Source of the DNA: Galbibacter pacificus
Lineage (GTDB): Bacteria; Bacteroidota; Bacteroidia; Flavobacteriales; Flavobacteriaceae
DNA: 64,000 nucleotides
NCBI RefSeq assembly: GCF_029603155.1
Contig: NZ_JAPMUA010000005.1
Span: 124,001-188,000, forward strand
Reading direction: 5' to 3'
This document shows, piece after piece, positions 1-8,924 of this stretch. How positions within the stretch are numbered: position 1 is the first letter of the stretch; the number at the start of each line of letters is the position of its first letter. The translations under genes and the position numbers were made by a program. The notes beneath the pieces were generated by a model, which worked only from the letters and a program-made list of their open reading frames with translations, was not told where the DNA came from and ran no database searches.

Positions 1-961
1 TATGAGCGGCGATATTGATTCGCGCATATCTGATGCCAATAATTTTACCGATGATGCCCCCGGGGCAAACGACAATGCCAGTGGAATGGCAGGAACCATG
101 GAAGCAGCGCGGGTACTTTCTAAATATTCTTTTGAAAATAGTATTGTTTACGTAGGGCTTTCGGGAGAAGAGCAGGGTTTATTTGGTGGTAAGGGACTTG
201 CCGATTATGCCAAAGAAAAAGGATGGGATGTTATTGGTATTTTTAATAATGATATGATTGGCAATATTAAAGGTGTAGACGGCATTATAAGCAATACCGA
301 TTTTAGGATTTTCTCGGAGCCTACGCCTCCAACCGAAACCGAAAAACAACGAACAATGCGCAGGTTTTATGGTGGCGAAGTAGATGGTATTTCCAGGCAA
401 CTTGCTCGATATGTACATACAAATGTAAAAACCTATATGCCCGAAATGAACCCCATGATGATATACCGCTTGGACCGTTTTGGCCGTGGCGGTCACCATC
501 GTCCTTTTAACGATGTTGGATTTGCTGGGATACGCATTATGGAAGCTCATGAAAATTATACCCAGCAACATCAAGACATCCGTACAGAAAACGGTATTGA
601 ATATGGAGATGTGCTTAAACATGTAAACTTTAATTATGCGGCTAAACTTACAGCTGTAAATGCTATTAACCTTGCCGCTATTGCCTGGGCTCCGCCTGCG
701 CCAAAAAAAGTAGCTATTGGTGGCATCGTGGAAGCGTCGGCTAAACTTAAATGGACAAAGGTCGAGGGTGCCGAAGGATATAAAATCTATTGGAGGGATA
801 CTACTTCCCCCACATGGGATCATTCGCGGTATGTTGGAGATGTGGATTCTTTTACCTTGGATGGGGTTGTTATTGACAATTTTTTCTTTGGAATTGCCGC
901 TGTTGGCGAAAACGGACACGAAAGTGTGGTTGTTTTTCCCAATGATATTATAAAGGATTAA
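1..961 (+). CDS. M28-family zinc peptidase with C-terminal Fn3-like domain (5' end outside window)
   Basis: This is the 3' part of a metallopeptidase; the reading frame is already open at base 1, so the ATG at base 2 is an internal Met and the true start lies upstream. Visible M28 signatures are GDIDSR, then PGANDNASG (bridging Asp), SGEEQGLFGG (general-base Glu and metal Glu), FNNDMIGN, and a late His-rich stretch (EAHENYTQQHQ). In most M28 enzymes the first signature reads GHxD, with His as a zinc ligand; here the codon is GAT (Asp). From about residue 235 to the end a single Fn3-like fold follows (KLKWTKVEGAEGYKIYW). No T9SS sorting domain is seen. The probable role is an exported aminopeptidase, but the substrate cannot be told. 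A hairpin terminator follows the stop. Confidence 0.85.
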   Translation, partial: MSGDIDSRISDANNFTDDAPGANDNASGMAGTMEAARVLSKYSFENSIVYVGLSGEEQGLFGGKGLADYAKEKGWDVIGIFNNDMIGNIKGVDGIISNTDFRIFSEPTPPTETEKQRTMRRFYGGEVDGISRQLARYVHTNVKTYMPEMNPMMIYRLDRFGRGGHHRPFNDVGFAGIRIMEAHENYTQQHQDIRTENGIEYGDVLKHVNFNYAAKLTAVNAINLAAIAWAPPAPKKVAIGGIVEASAKLKWTKVEGAEGYKIYWRDTTSPTWDHSRYVGDVDSFTLDGVVIDNFFFGIAAVGENGHESVVVFPNDIIKD

Positions 962-963
962 AG

Positions 964-986
964 AAAAGGAAACTGGTTTCCTTTTT
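964..986 (+). terminator. Rho-independent terminator after the M28 peptidase
   Basis: A perfect 10-bp inverted repeat (aaaaggaaac / gtttcctttt) with a 2-nt centre ends in a T run. It lies 3 bp after the peptidase stop and also faces the convergent cardiolipin synthase gene, so it may work in both directions. Confidence 0.75.
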
Positions 987-1051
987 AAAATTCAAGGTTT
1001 TGAACTGGCCTGATCAAAGATATCTTTTTATGCTGAAAATAAATATTCCGC

Positions 1052-2506
1052 CTATAAAAGTGGTGCCCACAAACGGCAAAAAGATTCTTTTAACCGTTGG
1101 AGAATACCCCTGTCCAACCATCTTTTAGCATCAACTTGATCGCAATGTTGAAGGTCTTCCATATATATTTTCAACATTTCCTTGGCGATACCATTATCGT
1201 AAATAAGGGCATTTACTTCAAAATTTATATGAAAGCTCCTGTAATCCATATTAGACGTTCCAACAGTTGTAAAAACATCGTCTACAATCATGGTTTTTGC
1301 ATGAATATTTCCTTTTTCGTACAGGTATATCTTTACGCCTGCCCGTAATAATTTTTCCAAATAAGAATATGTGGCATATTTGGCGGCCCATGAATCGCAG
1401 CTTTTAGGGATTATCAAGCGTACATCCACGCCACTTCTTGAAGCTGTGGCCATGGCCAATGAAATTTCGTCATTGGGTATAAAATAAGGAGTTGTTATGT
1501 AGACATACCTTTTTGCAGAATTAATGGCCGTAAACATTGCTTCCATAATACTTGCCCATTCTGTATCGGGCCCGCTGGCGGCAATTTGAATAGGGATTTT
1601 TCCGTCTATGCTACTTTCGGGGAACCAACTGTCTTCAACTTTAATATCGTTGTCGCAAACAAAGTCCCAATCCAACGAAAAATGGAGCTGCAATAGCCCT
1701 ACCGACTGACCCTCGATTCTTAAATGCGTGTCCCTCCAAAACCTCCTGCCTTCTTTGTTTACATATTCGTCTCCAACATTTATCCCGCCCACATAACCAA
1801 TTTTACCGTCTATAATGACCATTTTTCGATGGTTTCTATAATTTATCTTACTAGCAAATCTTGGAAAATAAACAGGCATAAAAGGATACATCTCTACGCC
1901 CTTGCTTTTTAAAAATGAAATGTTTTTATCGGAAATAGAACTAGCTACCGAATCATAATTTATCTTTATGCAAACACCTTCATCGGCTTTATTTGAAAGA
2001 ATTTCTATAAGTTCGGAACCTATTTCATCATCCCTGAAAATATAGTATTCTATATGAATTGATGAAGTTGCATTTTGAATGTCCTGAAAAAGCCTTTTAA
2101 ATTTTTGCTCGCCGTTTATTAAAATTTCTACTTTATTGTTAATTGTCAACGGAGACTTCTTCTCGCTGTCTATAAGCCTAATAATCTTTGTATCGCCATT
2201 AAGCACTTCTTCCCCAATGGAATATGCTTCTTTTTTATTGAGTACCAATTGATGTGCCCAATTTTGTATGTTTTTTTGGTTTAAAATATTTTTTTTCTTG
2301 AATATTCTAAACTTCCTATAATCCTGTCCAAAGAAATAATAGACTATTAGCCCCACAAAAGGGAAAGCAAGCAATGCTATTAAATAAGAAAGTGTTTTAG
2401 TGGGGTTAATATTTTTAAGCAGTATTGTTACGGCTGCAATCAATGCCAATAGATAATTGAACCCCAATAAAAATTCCCACAAATGATTTTTTACATAATC
2501 CCACAT
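1052..2506 (-). CDS. cls: Cardiolipin synthase (phospholipase D superfamily)
   Basis: It condenses two phosphatidylglycerol molecules to cardiolipin at the inner membrane. The 484-aa protein has two hydrophobic N-terminal segments (about residues 10-30 and 38-60). Two HKD motifs follow: NHRKMVIIDGKIGYVGG in the middle and IHAKTMIVDDVFTTVGTSN near the C-terminus, each with His, Lys and Asp in place. Length and architecture match ClsA-type enzymes. Its start overlaps the stop of the upstream lytic transglycosylase by one base (TAATG), so the two are probably translationally coupled. The gene is last in a minus-strand group with an alpha/beta hydrolase and a murein hydrolase, all plausible envelope functions. 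Confidence 0.93.
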   Translation of the reverse strand: MWDYVKNHLWEFLLGFNYLLALIAAVTILLKNINPTKTLSYLIALLAFPFVGLIVYYFFGQDYRKFRIFKKKNILNQKNIQNWAHQLVLNKKEAYSIGEEVLNGDTKIIRLIDSEKKSPLTINNKVEILINGEQKFKRLFQDIQNATSSIHIEYYIFRDDEIGSELIEILSNKADEGVCIKINYDSVASSISDKNISFLKSKGVEMYPFMPVYFPRFASKINYRNHRKMVIIDGKIGYVGGINVGDEYVNKEGRRFWRDTHLRIEGQSVGLLQLHFSLDWDFVCDNDIKVEDSWFPESSIDGKIPIQIAASGPDTEWASIMEAMFTAINSAKRYVYITTPYFIPNDEISLAMATASRSGVDVRLIIPKSCDSWAAKYATYSYLEKLLRAGVKIYLYEKGNIHAKTMIVDDVFTTVGTSNMDYRSFHINFEVNALIYDNGIAKEMLKIYMEDLQHCDQVDAKRWLDRGILQRLKESFCRLWAPLL

Positions 2507-3465
2507 TATTTTACAGGTGGATAATAACCCGCCTTAGGTATTTGGATAAAATATTTTTTTCTGGATGCATTGTTAAGGTTTGTTTCCCTTAACCAAGGAT
2601 TGTGGATTTTTAAGGTTTTGTAGGTAATCCCGAATTTTTTGGCAAATTTTGGAAAATCTTGAACTACCGTATCTACTTCAACATCGGTAAAGGGAATTCT
2701 TGTATAGAGGTCCTCTTCATCAAAATTAAACCCGTATTCTTCTGGGTGAGACAATATTTCCTTAACGGCCAATATTCTAAATACGTACCTGCTTGTTTCT
2801 TCGCCCAGCAATACGTTGTAATATCCTTCGGTTTCCTGGCGTTCCAATTGTTTAGCCATTCCAAACTGGCCAGCATTGTACGATGCGGCCGCCATGGTCC
2901 AGGTTCCAAAACGTTCTTTTGCCTTTTTTAAGTATTCACAGGCAACTTCGGTAGATTTTTCAATATGGTAACGCTCGTCCACATTATCGTTTACTTCCAG
3001 TCCGTACTCCCTTGCGGTACCCTTTAAAAGTTGCCAAAAACCAGTAGCTCCAGCCGGAGAAACTGCCTGTGTTAACCCACTTTCTATAACTGCCAAGTAT
3101 TTAAAATCGTCGGGCACGCCATGTTGCCTTAAAATGGGCTCGATTATGGGAAAATACTTATTTGCTCTTTTTATAAGCAACAAACCATTGGACTGCCAAT
3201 AGGTATTAACCAATAATTCCCTGTCCAGCCGTTCTTTTACGTCCGGGTCTTCAACAGGTACACGCTCTCCCGCAAAATTAATTCCATGTGGTATTTTAAG
3301 GGCGTATACATTATAATCGTGCACCAAACTTAAACTATCCTTTTCTTTTTGTGGGGTTACAGCTTCTTGTTGGGGTGAAGTAGATTGAACAGCATTTATA
3401 AATATGGCCGAAACAGCAATTACCCCAATTAAAATCAATATGTTTTTCACGTTTTTCATCTTCAT
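2506..3465 (-). CDS. Membrane-anchored lytic murein transglycosylase (SLT domain, MltD-like)
   Basis: It cleaves peptidoglycan glycan strands in the periplasm. A hydrophobic N-terminal segment (NILILIGVIAVSAIFINAV) is followed by a transglycosylase SLT domain with the catalytic Glu in AVIESGLTQAVSPAGATGFW and the downstream AAASYNAG motif. The C-terminal tail (residues about 255-319, FPKFAKKFGITYKTLKIHNPWL) resembles a degenerate LysM-like segment. An upstream in-frame Met at 3501 would add 12 charged residues and overlap the preceding gene. I prefer 3465 (or 3459), which puts the start right before the hydrophobic segment. Stop and cls start share a base. Confidence 0.9.
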   Translation of the reverse strand: MKMKNVKNILILIGVIAVSAIFINAVQSTSPQQEAVTPQKEKDSLSLVHDYNVYALKIPHGINFAGERVPVEDPDVKERLDRELLVNTYWQSNGLLLIKRANKYFPIIEPILRQHGVPDDFKYLAVIESGLTQAVSPAGATGFWQLLKGTAREYGLEVNDNVDERYHIEKSTEVACEYLKKAKERFGTWTMAAASYNAGQFGMAKQLERQETEGYYNVLLGEETSRYVFRILAVKEILSHPEEYGFNFDEEDLYTRIPFTDVEVDTVVQDFPKFAKKFGITYKTLKIHNPWLRETNLNNASRKKYFIQIPKAGYYPPVK

Positions 3466-3490
3466 TTTTTTATAAATATACAAATTAGAT

Positions 3491-4159
3491 CTATTTTTCA
3501 TTTAAGATCAGTTTAGGTAAATTATCGTTAAACCATTTAAATTTATTGATAATCATAATATGCGTCCCGTTTTTAATTTTAATGCAGTTTTTTATATAAC
3601 TGCAAGGAAAAACAGCATCTTTATCGCCTTGGATATGAATTGTATTGGGAATGGGTGCTGCCTGTTTCCAATTTACAATATTATCTATAGACCAGTTTAA
3701 ATAATGTTTGTCCCTAACGGAAAGGTATTTCTCGTACAAATTTAATCTTTTTACTACAGTATCTCCAAAAGCATATTTTGCCAAAAGTTCCATGTTGTTT
3801 ACCAATCCTGTTGGCAACAACCTATGTGCCTTGGTATACTTTGCAAAAATCATCCTTTTGGGGAGTTCTCTATTACATTTAACGCTCGATATTATAATTA
3901 TTTTTTTTACGGGAATAATTTTGCCCATTTCTTGAACCAAAATCCCTCCAAAAGAAACCCCAATCAATACCGGGTTTTCATGGGTGATATATTGTGTCAT
4001 CCTCTCGGCATAGGCTTCAATGGTCTCATTTTTTTTGGGAATTTCCCATTCCAGGTAATGTAATTTAAATTTATCCCCGGGGAGTTTTATGTTTTCAAAT
4101 ATTGATGGATTTGCAGCCATTCCCGGCATGCAATAAACATGTATTAAATTAGAATCCAT
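3491..4159 (-). CDS. Alpha/beta hydrolase, substrate unknown
   Basis: A 222-aa single-domain alpha/beta hydrolase. The nucleophile elbow GVSFGG places Ser at about residue 69. A later IQGDKDAVFP supplies the likely acid Asp and NGTHIMI the likely catalytic His, so the triad looks intact. There is no signal peptide; it is probably cytoplasmic. It is the first gene of a minus-strand group with the transglycosylase and cardiolipin synthase. The family covers esterases, thioesterases and lipases, so the sequence does not fix the reaction; a lipid- or envelope-related esterase would fit the neighbours but is only inference. Confidence 0.8.
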   Translation of the reverse strand: MDSNLIHVYCMPGMAANPSIFENIKLPGDKFKLHYLEWEIPKKNETIEAYAERMTQYITHENPVLIGVSFGGILVQEMGKIIPVKKIIIISSVKCNRELPKRMIFAKYTKAHRLLPTGLVNNMELLAKYAFGDTVVKRLNLYEKYLSVRDKHYLNWSIDNIVNWKQAAPIPNTIHIQGDKDAVFPCSYIKNCIKIKNGTHIMIINKFKWFNDNLPKLILNEK

Positions 4160-4202
4160 ATATATTAACGATTGAAAAATAGATGATTAGCTATTTTTTT
4201 AG

Positions 4203-4210
4203 TACCTTTG
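4203..4210 (+). promoter_or_regulatory. Putative -7 box (TACCTTTG)
   Basis: It matches the Bacteroidota sigma-A -7 consensus TAnnTTTG, followed by about 150 nt of leader before the GNAT gene. No TTG is seen at the expected -33 spacing, so support is moderate. Confidence 0.4.
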
Positions 4211-4369
4211 CATCGCTAAAGGTATATAATTCTTCATCAATATAACCAAGGACCAAAATTAAATTGTACCAAATTTTATCAATCTTTCCATTTTTTTGGA
4301 GGGATCACCTAAAAGGATTAGGTATCGTATTTGGCAGTTTTTTAAAGTGATTTTTAAAACCTCGTAATA

Positions 4370-4663
4370 ATGAATGAAGTAGTAATTAATGACAATGAGT
4401 TTTTGCGTCAATATGAAACAAAAATTGAAGGAAAGCTCGCAAAAATCGAGTATGCTTCACAAGAAAGAAAGGTCTTTTTAACCAAACTTGTGATTCCGGA
4501 AGAGATAACAGATCCTGAGTTTAAAGATGAATTTATCAAAACCGTACTGAAGCATATTGAAGGAAAAAACCTAAGTGTAGTTCCTACTAGCCCCCAAATA
4601 GCTGGTTTTCTTAGAAAGCACAAAGAATTTAAAGATTTATTACCTGTAGGAATTAGGATTTAA
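4370..4663 (+). CDS. Small GNAT-like N-acetyltransferase (YjdJ/NATD1 type)
   Basis: A 97-aa protein of the short GNAT-like family (COG2388, NATD1-like). These proteins keep the acetyl-CoA-binding core but lack the rest of a typical acetyltransferase. The C-terminal half has the characteristic order: a helix (KTVLKHIEGKNLSVVPT), then SPQIAGFLRKHKEFKDLLP, matching the family pattern VVPxCPxVxxFLRKHPEYxDLL. The usual Cys/Tyr near that position is replaced by Ser. Substrate unknown. It is flanked by its own -7 box and a terminator, so it is probably monocistronic. Confidence 0.75.
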   Translation: MNEVVINDNEFLRQYETKIEGKLAKIEYASQERKVFLTKLVIPEEITDPEFKDEFIKTVLKHIEGKNLSVVPTSPQIAGFLRKHKEFKDLLPVGIRI

Positions 4664-4670
4664 AGAAAGA

Positions 4671-4700
4671 AGCCCCGCAAATTGCAGGGCTTTTATTTTT
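4671..4700. terminator. Bidirectional hairpin terminator between convergent genes
   Basis: An agccccgc / gcagggct stem with a single C-A mismatch and an A/T loop is followed by a T-rich tract and preceded by an A-rich one. It lies between the stops of the GNAT gene (+) and mtaB (-). Confidence 0.8.
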
Positions 4701-6038
4701 TTACAGCTCAACCAACTTCTTTTCTTTTACAAACTCAAAACGCACCAATCCGTCATCATCTATTTTGGTCAATTCTACTTCGTGCAGGGTGTTTATTAAC
4801 GATGGATCCCACGGGGTTTTTACTTTTACATAATTTTCTGTAAATCCATGTATGTAGCCTTCTTTGTTTTCGCCTTCAAACAAAACCGTTCTATAACTTC
4901 CCAGCTGACTTTCGTAAAAAGCCCTCCGTTTCTTGGCAGAAAGGCCCCTTAACATTTTACTGCGTTTGGCACGTACTTTATTTGGAATCACTCCGTCCAT
5001 TTCGGCGGCAATGGTATTATCCCTTTCTGAATATGTAAACACATGTAAATAGGAAATATCCAATTCATTTAAAAAATTATAGGTTTCCAGGAAATGTTCG
5101 TCTGTTTCTCCGGGAAAACCAACAATTACATCCACGCCTATACACGCATGTGGCATTGTTTCCTTGATTTGCCTTACCCTGTTTACGTATAATTCGCATT
5201 GGTACCGGCGGCGCATCAACTTTAATATTTCATTGCTCCCACTTTGCAACGGTATATGGAAATGAGAAACAAAAGTGCGGCTCTGTGCTACAAAATTGAT
5301 GGTTTCGTTCTTTAACAAATTTGGTTCTATGGACGAAATACGCAAACGCTCAATCCCTTCCACTTTGTCCAAGGCCGTGACCAGCTGATAGAAAGTATGT
5401 TCGTGTTTTTTATTACCAAATTCCCCTTTTCCGTAATCGCCAATATTTACGCCCGTAAGTACAATCTCCTTAATTCCCTGATCTGAAATTTCCTTGGCAT
5501 TTTTTAAAACGTTTTCTAAAGTATCGCTTCTCGAAATCCCCCTGGCAAGCGGTATGGTACAATAGGTGCATTTGTAATCGCATCCGTCCTGTACTTTTAA
5601 AAAAGCGCGGGTCCTGTCTCCAATAGAATAACTTCCCACATAGAAATCGGCTTCCTCGATCTCGCAACTGTGTACATGCCCGTAATCATTTTTTGAAAGG
5701 TCGTTTAAGTAATGGGTTATTTTAAATTTTTCGGTAGCTCCCAAAACCAGATCTACGCCATTAACATCGGCCAATTCTTCGGGCTTTAATTGGGCATAAC
5801 ACCCAATAGCGGCCACAAAGGCATCGGGGTTTACTTTTTGGGCCTGTTTTACAATGGATTTAAAACGCTTATCGGCATTTTCTGTAACCGAACATGTATT
5901 GATTACATATATATCTGCTTTCTCAGAGAACTCGACCCTATCAAACCCTTCTTCTGTAAAGTTTCGGGCTATGGTAGAGGTTTCTGAAAAATTAAGCTTG
6001 CAACCCAATGTATAAAACGCTACTTTCTTTTTTTCCAT
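4701..6038 (-). CDS. mtaB: tRNA t6A37 methylthiotransferase MtaB
   Basis: A radical-SAM methylthiotransferase that converts t6A37 to ms2t6A37 in ANN-decoding tRNAs. The N-terminal UPF0004 domain starts KVAFYTLGCKLNFSE with conserved cysteines (GCK, NTCSVT, GCYAQL) for the auxiliary cluster. The radical-SAM motif CDYKCTYC follows, and a TRAM-like domain closes the C-terminus (about residues 375-440). The GCKLN and NTCSVTENADKR forms are typical of MtaB rather than MiaB. I start at the second Met (MEKKKVAF); an upstream Met at 6056 adds six unconserved residues. Length of about 445 aa is normal. Confidence 0.92.
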   Translation of the reverse strand: MEKKKVAFYTLGCKLNFSETSTIARNFTEEGFDRVEFSEKADIYVINTCSVTENADKRFKSIVKQAQKVNPDAFVAAIGCYAQLKPEELADVNGVDLVLGATEKFKITHYLNDLSKNDYGHVHSCEIEEADFYVGSYSIGDRTRAFLKVQDGCDYKCTYCTIPLARGISRSDTLENVLKNAKEISDQGIKEIVLTGVNIGDYGKGEFGNKKHEHTFYQLVTALDKVEGIERLRISSIEPNLLKNETINFVAQSRTFVSHFHIPLQSGSNEILKLMRRRYQCELYVNRVRQIKETMPHACIGVDVIVGFPGETDEHFLETYNFLNELDISYLHVFTYSERDNTIAAEMDGVIPNKVRAKRSKMLRGLSAKKRRAFYESQLGSYRTVLFEGENKEGYIHGFTENYVKVKTPWDPSLINTLHEVELTKIDDDGLVRFEFVKEKKLVEL

Positions 6039-6091
6039 GTAGTTGACTTTTAACATGTTGACCTTTATCTATTTCTTTTAAAAAAAGCGTA

Positions 6092-6099
6092 CAAATATA
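6092..6099 (-). promoter_or_regulatory. Putative -7 box for mtaB (TATATTTG)
   Basis: On the minus strand this reads TATATTTG, an exact TAnnTTTG match about 55 bp upstream of the mtaB start. No clear -33 TTG at the usual spacing. Confidence 0.5.
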
Positions 6100-6393
6100 C
6101 CAACTTATTTGCAGGTATTAAAAGGTTTTTGTTGGTTGTTGGTTGAGGGTTGAGAGCTGTACGCCTCTAATAACTAAAACCCAACTTTGAATCTTTGCAA
6201 CTTTGAATACTGATTAGGGAAAGGGGGCTAGGGATTAGTTGATTGTTAACAGATAAATATTAATGGTTAAATCTTTGAACCTCTGAACCTTTGGAACTTT
6301 GCATCTTTGAACCTTTGAAACAAAAACCCTTCACTCATTAACTTATGGATAGTATGCGACTTCTCCTTACGTCGAAGTGACTGGAACCATCAA
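6100..6393. other. Non-coding, low-complexity intergenic DNA
   Basis: I find no gene. The stretch has runs of near-repeating phrases: gttggttgttggttgaggg near 6131, and ctttgaacctctgaacc-type words from about 6270 to 6320, roughly 7-10 bp apart and degenerate. Similar words, some inverted, occur at 7675-7835 on the other side of the SRPBCC-trmH pair. Confidence 0.6.
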
Positions 6394-6927
6394 CTATTCT
6401 GATTCAAGGATACGTTTTAGGTCTGATAGCCCCGATTCAAAATCTTTACCGACGGCCTTGTCCATGTTCATAAAAATCATAAAGATATTCATGGGGAATT
6501 TATATAGGCCCGAAAACCCCCAGACTACCGTGGTTGTTTCGGGGAGTACTTTTTCTACTTTAATATAGGCTTCAGAAGTAGATTTAAATGGTTTTATAAA
6601 GCGTAGTTCGGTCTCTATCGTTTCATTGGACAGTATACGCTTGATTTCCTGTTCGCCAGATCCCACTTCTTTGTTTCCTTCCCACCAGCTTACCGCACCT
6701 ATGCTCCCATCTATGCCCTTTAGGCCTTTCTTTATGTTCGGGTCTTTTTGAAACCACGGCGACCATTCGTCTTGGTTTTTAAGGAACTTTAAATAATTAA
6801 ATACCTCTGGAAGAGGCCTGTTTATTTGTATGCTCCTGCTTACATGGTAATTTTTGGGCGCAATAACCCCCAAAAAAACAACCAATAGGATAACACCCCC
6901 CAATATGTACATAATAGTTGCCAACAT
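6394..6927 (-). CDS. SRPBCC-fold (polyketide cyclase/dehydrase-like) membrane-anchored protein
   Basis: About 177 aa. One N-terminal transmembrane segment (MYILGGVILLVVFLGVIAP) is followed by a START/SRPBCC domain starting HVSRSIQINRPLPEVFNYLKFLKNQDEWSPW. SRPBCC domains bind small hydrophobic ligands; no catalytic residues can be assigned. An upstream Met (6978) would add 17 residues of doubtful value; I use 6927, and 6912 is also possible. It lies 8 bp beyond the trmH stop measured from the longer start, so it may be co-transcribed with trmH. Function unknown. Confidence 0.8.
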   Translation of the reverse strand: MLATIMYILGGVILLVVFLGVIAPKNYHVSRSIQINRPLPEVFNYLKFLKNQDEWSPWFQKDPNIKKGLKGIDGSIGAVSWWEGNKEVGSGEQEIKRILSNETIETELRFIKPFKSTSEAYIKVEKVLPETTTVVWGFSGLYKFPMNIFMIFMNMDKAVGKDFESGLSDLKRILESE

Positions 6928-6985
6928 AACCCGCTCGATAAGAACTATAAATTTACTAAAAATAACATAACCAAACACCTATTGT

Positions 6986-7636
6986 TTAGCCATTGTTGTA
7001 CCTTTTCAAAACGTCTTCAATGCTCCTTATGGATTTTTTGGACCAATCTATTCTTTTTTCCAACATTTCCCCATCGGTAAGCTGCCATTCTATATTGGAT
7101 TTCCTGAGCCTGGCACATAAATGTTGCAGGATTATTGCCACGGAAACCGATATGTTTAAGCTCTCGGCAAAACCGTGCATGGGTATTTTTAAATATCCAT
7201 CGGCCTGCTGCATTATGGCAGGGGTCAATCCGCTTTTTTCGGTACCAAAAAACAAGGCGCTTTTTTTATCGATAGCAAAGTCTTCCAGCATACAGGCATT
7301 GTTATGCGGCGTAGTAGCTATAATCTGGTAGCCTTGTGCCTTTATGGCCTCTATACAGTCTTGGGTATTGGCATAACGGTATACGTCTACCCATTTTTGC
7401 GAACCCATGGCTATGTTCTTGTCCAAACGCTTGCCATACTGTTCTTCTATAACATGTGCCTGCTGTATGCCAAAGGCATCGCAACTTCTTATTACGGCAC
7501 TTGTGTTATGCAGTTGGTACACGTCTTCTATGGCCACGGTAAAGTGTTTGGTGCGCCCTAAAAGTATTTCTTGTATACGTTCCTTACGGGCACTGGTAAT
7601 AAACCCTTCTAAATATTCCAATAATGCTTTGGACAT
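6986..7636 (-). CDS. trmH: tRNA (guanosine-2'-O)-methyltransferase TrmH (SpoU family)
   Basis: It methylates the ribose 2'-OH of G18 in the tRNA D-loop using SAM. The 216-aa protein shows the three SPOUT motifs in order: NTSAVIRSCDAFG (motif 1 with the catalytic Arg), FFGTEKSGLTPAIMQQADGYLKIPM (motif 2) and SLNISVSVAIILQHL (motif 3), forming the trefoil-knot SAM site. A C-terminal basic tail follows, as in TrmH. Neighbouring genes give no functional link. Confidence 0.9.
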   Translation of the reverse strand: MSKALLEYLEGFITSARKERIQEILLGRTKHFTVAIEDVYQLHNTSAVIRSCDAFGIQQAHVIEEQYGKRLDKNIAMGSQKWVDVYRYANTQDCIEAIKAQGYQIIATTPHNNACMLEDFAIDKKSALFFGTEKSGLTPAIMQQADGYLKIPMHGFAESLNISVSVAIILQHLCARLRKSNIEWQLTDGEMLEKRIDWSKKSIRSIEDVLKRYNNG

Positions 7637-7880
<244 letters not shown>

Positions 7881-7971
7881 GTAGTTCTGGGTTTTAGGAC
7901 GGCAGTTCTGGGTCTTGGGATGACAGTTCTGGGTTTTGGGATGGCAGTTCTGGGTCTTGGGACGGCAGTTT
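7881..7971. repeat. Tandem 21-bp repeat, four copies plus a partial fifth
   Basis: Units start at 7881, 7902, 7923 and 7944, with a 7-bp remnant at 7965. Each reads close to gcagttctgggtcttgggac plus one base. Copies differ by one to four bases. There are no spacers, so this is not CRISPR. It lies in non-coding DNA. Confidence 0.9.
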
Positions 7972-7980
7972 AAAAAAGGC

Positions 7981-8050
7981 ATAAAAAAACACCATTTTAT
8001 ATTGCTGTTGTTGCTATTAAAATAGCTTATTGAACAAATAAAATGGTGTT
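7981..8050 (-). terminator. Large hairpin terminator downstream of the broken 8.1-8.8 kb gene
   Basis: A perfect 13-bp inverted repeat (aacaccattttat at 7988-8000, ataaaatggtgtt at 8038-8050) encloses a 37-nt loop with a smaller internal stem. On the minus strand it is followed by a seven-T run, as expected for a terminator of the minus-strand gene ending at 8100. Confidence 0.65.
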
Positions 8051-8099
8051 CGGACTAATTAATAATGTAACTGTGTACTAATATTTAGTATAGTAACAA

Positions 8100-8819
8100 T
8101 TATTTTGAGGTAAACCTAATGCCCGAAATGGTATTATACTTGGCAGAAGAGCCTCCATATACGCTTTTAACATAAGCCTTTACCTTTTTTGCAAGGTCGA
8201 ACAGCCCGGTGCTGTCCATGTACAAAACCTCATTGCAGTTTATCATGGACTGGTAGAGCGCCGCCTCGGTTTTGTTAACCTCGTGGTTGCTGCTAACCAG
8301 TTGCGAGTAATACTCGTTTAGGCTTGCCAATTTTAGGTCTTCTGTATTGGGCTTGTAATTGGGCACCAGGGAAAAAATTTGTACAAAGCCCGAAAAGTTT
8401 TACGCCAATTGGGTAAACGATTGCCGGGAGGTAGAATATGCCCTAACGGACTGTCTCTCCATGGCCGATATCTTCCGCTTGGTCTGGGGGCTTCCCTGGA
8501 TAACGTTGCGCAACGACTTAATTTGTTCCATGTCGCCTTCGTTAAGGTTTAAAATAGCTGCCATATTATAAAGGCGCGTGGCCAAGGGCTTGAGCCTCTT
8601 GTACTCCTGCTGCCGTTTATGGATGGCAATACTGTTTTCCTTTCGCTTCCGTTCTACATCCATCACCACATAATGTGCCGACTTGTACATTTCTTCCAGG
8701 CTCTCTAGGGAAATTTCTTTCATGGAAGGGTTGTAAAGCGAAAATGGCTTTACTGTTTGAATTAATTTTTTAAAATTTTCTACATTACGGGCGTGTCCCG
8801 TTTCTACTTTTGACTTCAT
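8100..8819 (-). pseudogene. Bacteroidota hypothetical protein gene interrupted by an in-frame TAA
   Basis: Two open segments (8400-8819 and 8100-8366) are in the same frame and join through 8367-8399 with no other stop, giving 240 codons with one TAA at 8400-8402 (codon 140). Translation around it reads SFTQLA-stop-NFSGFVQIFSLVPNYKPN, a smooth continuation. From memory, intact Flavobacteriaceae relatives are about 230 aa and have a residue such as Glu near this point; GAA to TAA is a single change. The protein is helical, with no signal peptide and no known domain (starts MKSKVETGHARNVENFKKLI). It could be a genuine recent pseudogene or a sequencing error; both halves otherwise look well preserved. 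Function unknown. Confidence 0.75.
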
Positions 8820-8924
8820 AAATCATTACATTTTAAATTTCTATGTGCAAAAAGTAATTAAGAAGCGTGGGATAAACTAATTTTTTTGTAGAAAAAATGT
8901 TAAATACATCAAAATTAATGTAGT

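Noticed and set aside
179..919. 246-codon minus-strand frame opposite the M28 peptidase
   Set aside because: It is antisense to clear peptidase motifs and shows no family features.
7881..7971. CRISPR array
   Set aside because: The units are contiguous 21-mers without spacers, and no cas genes are in the window.
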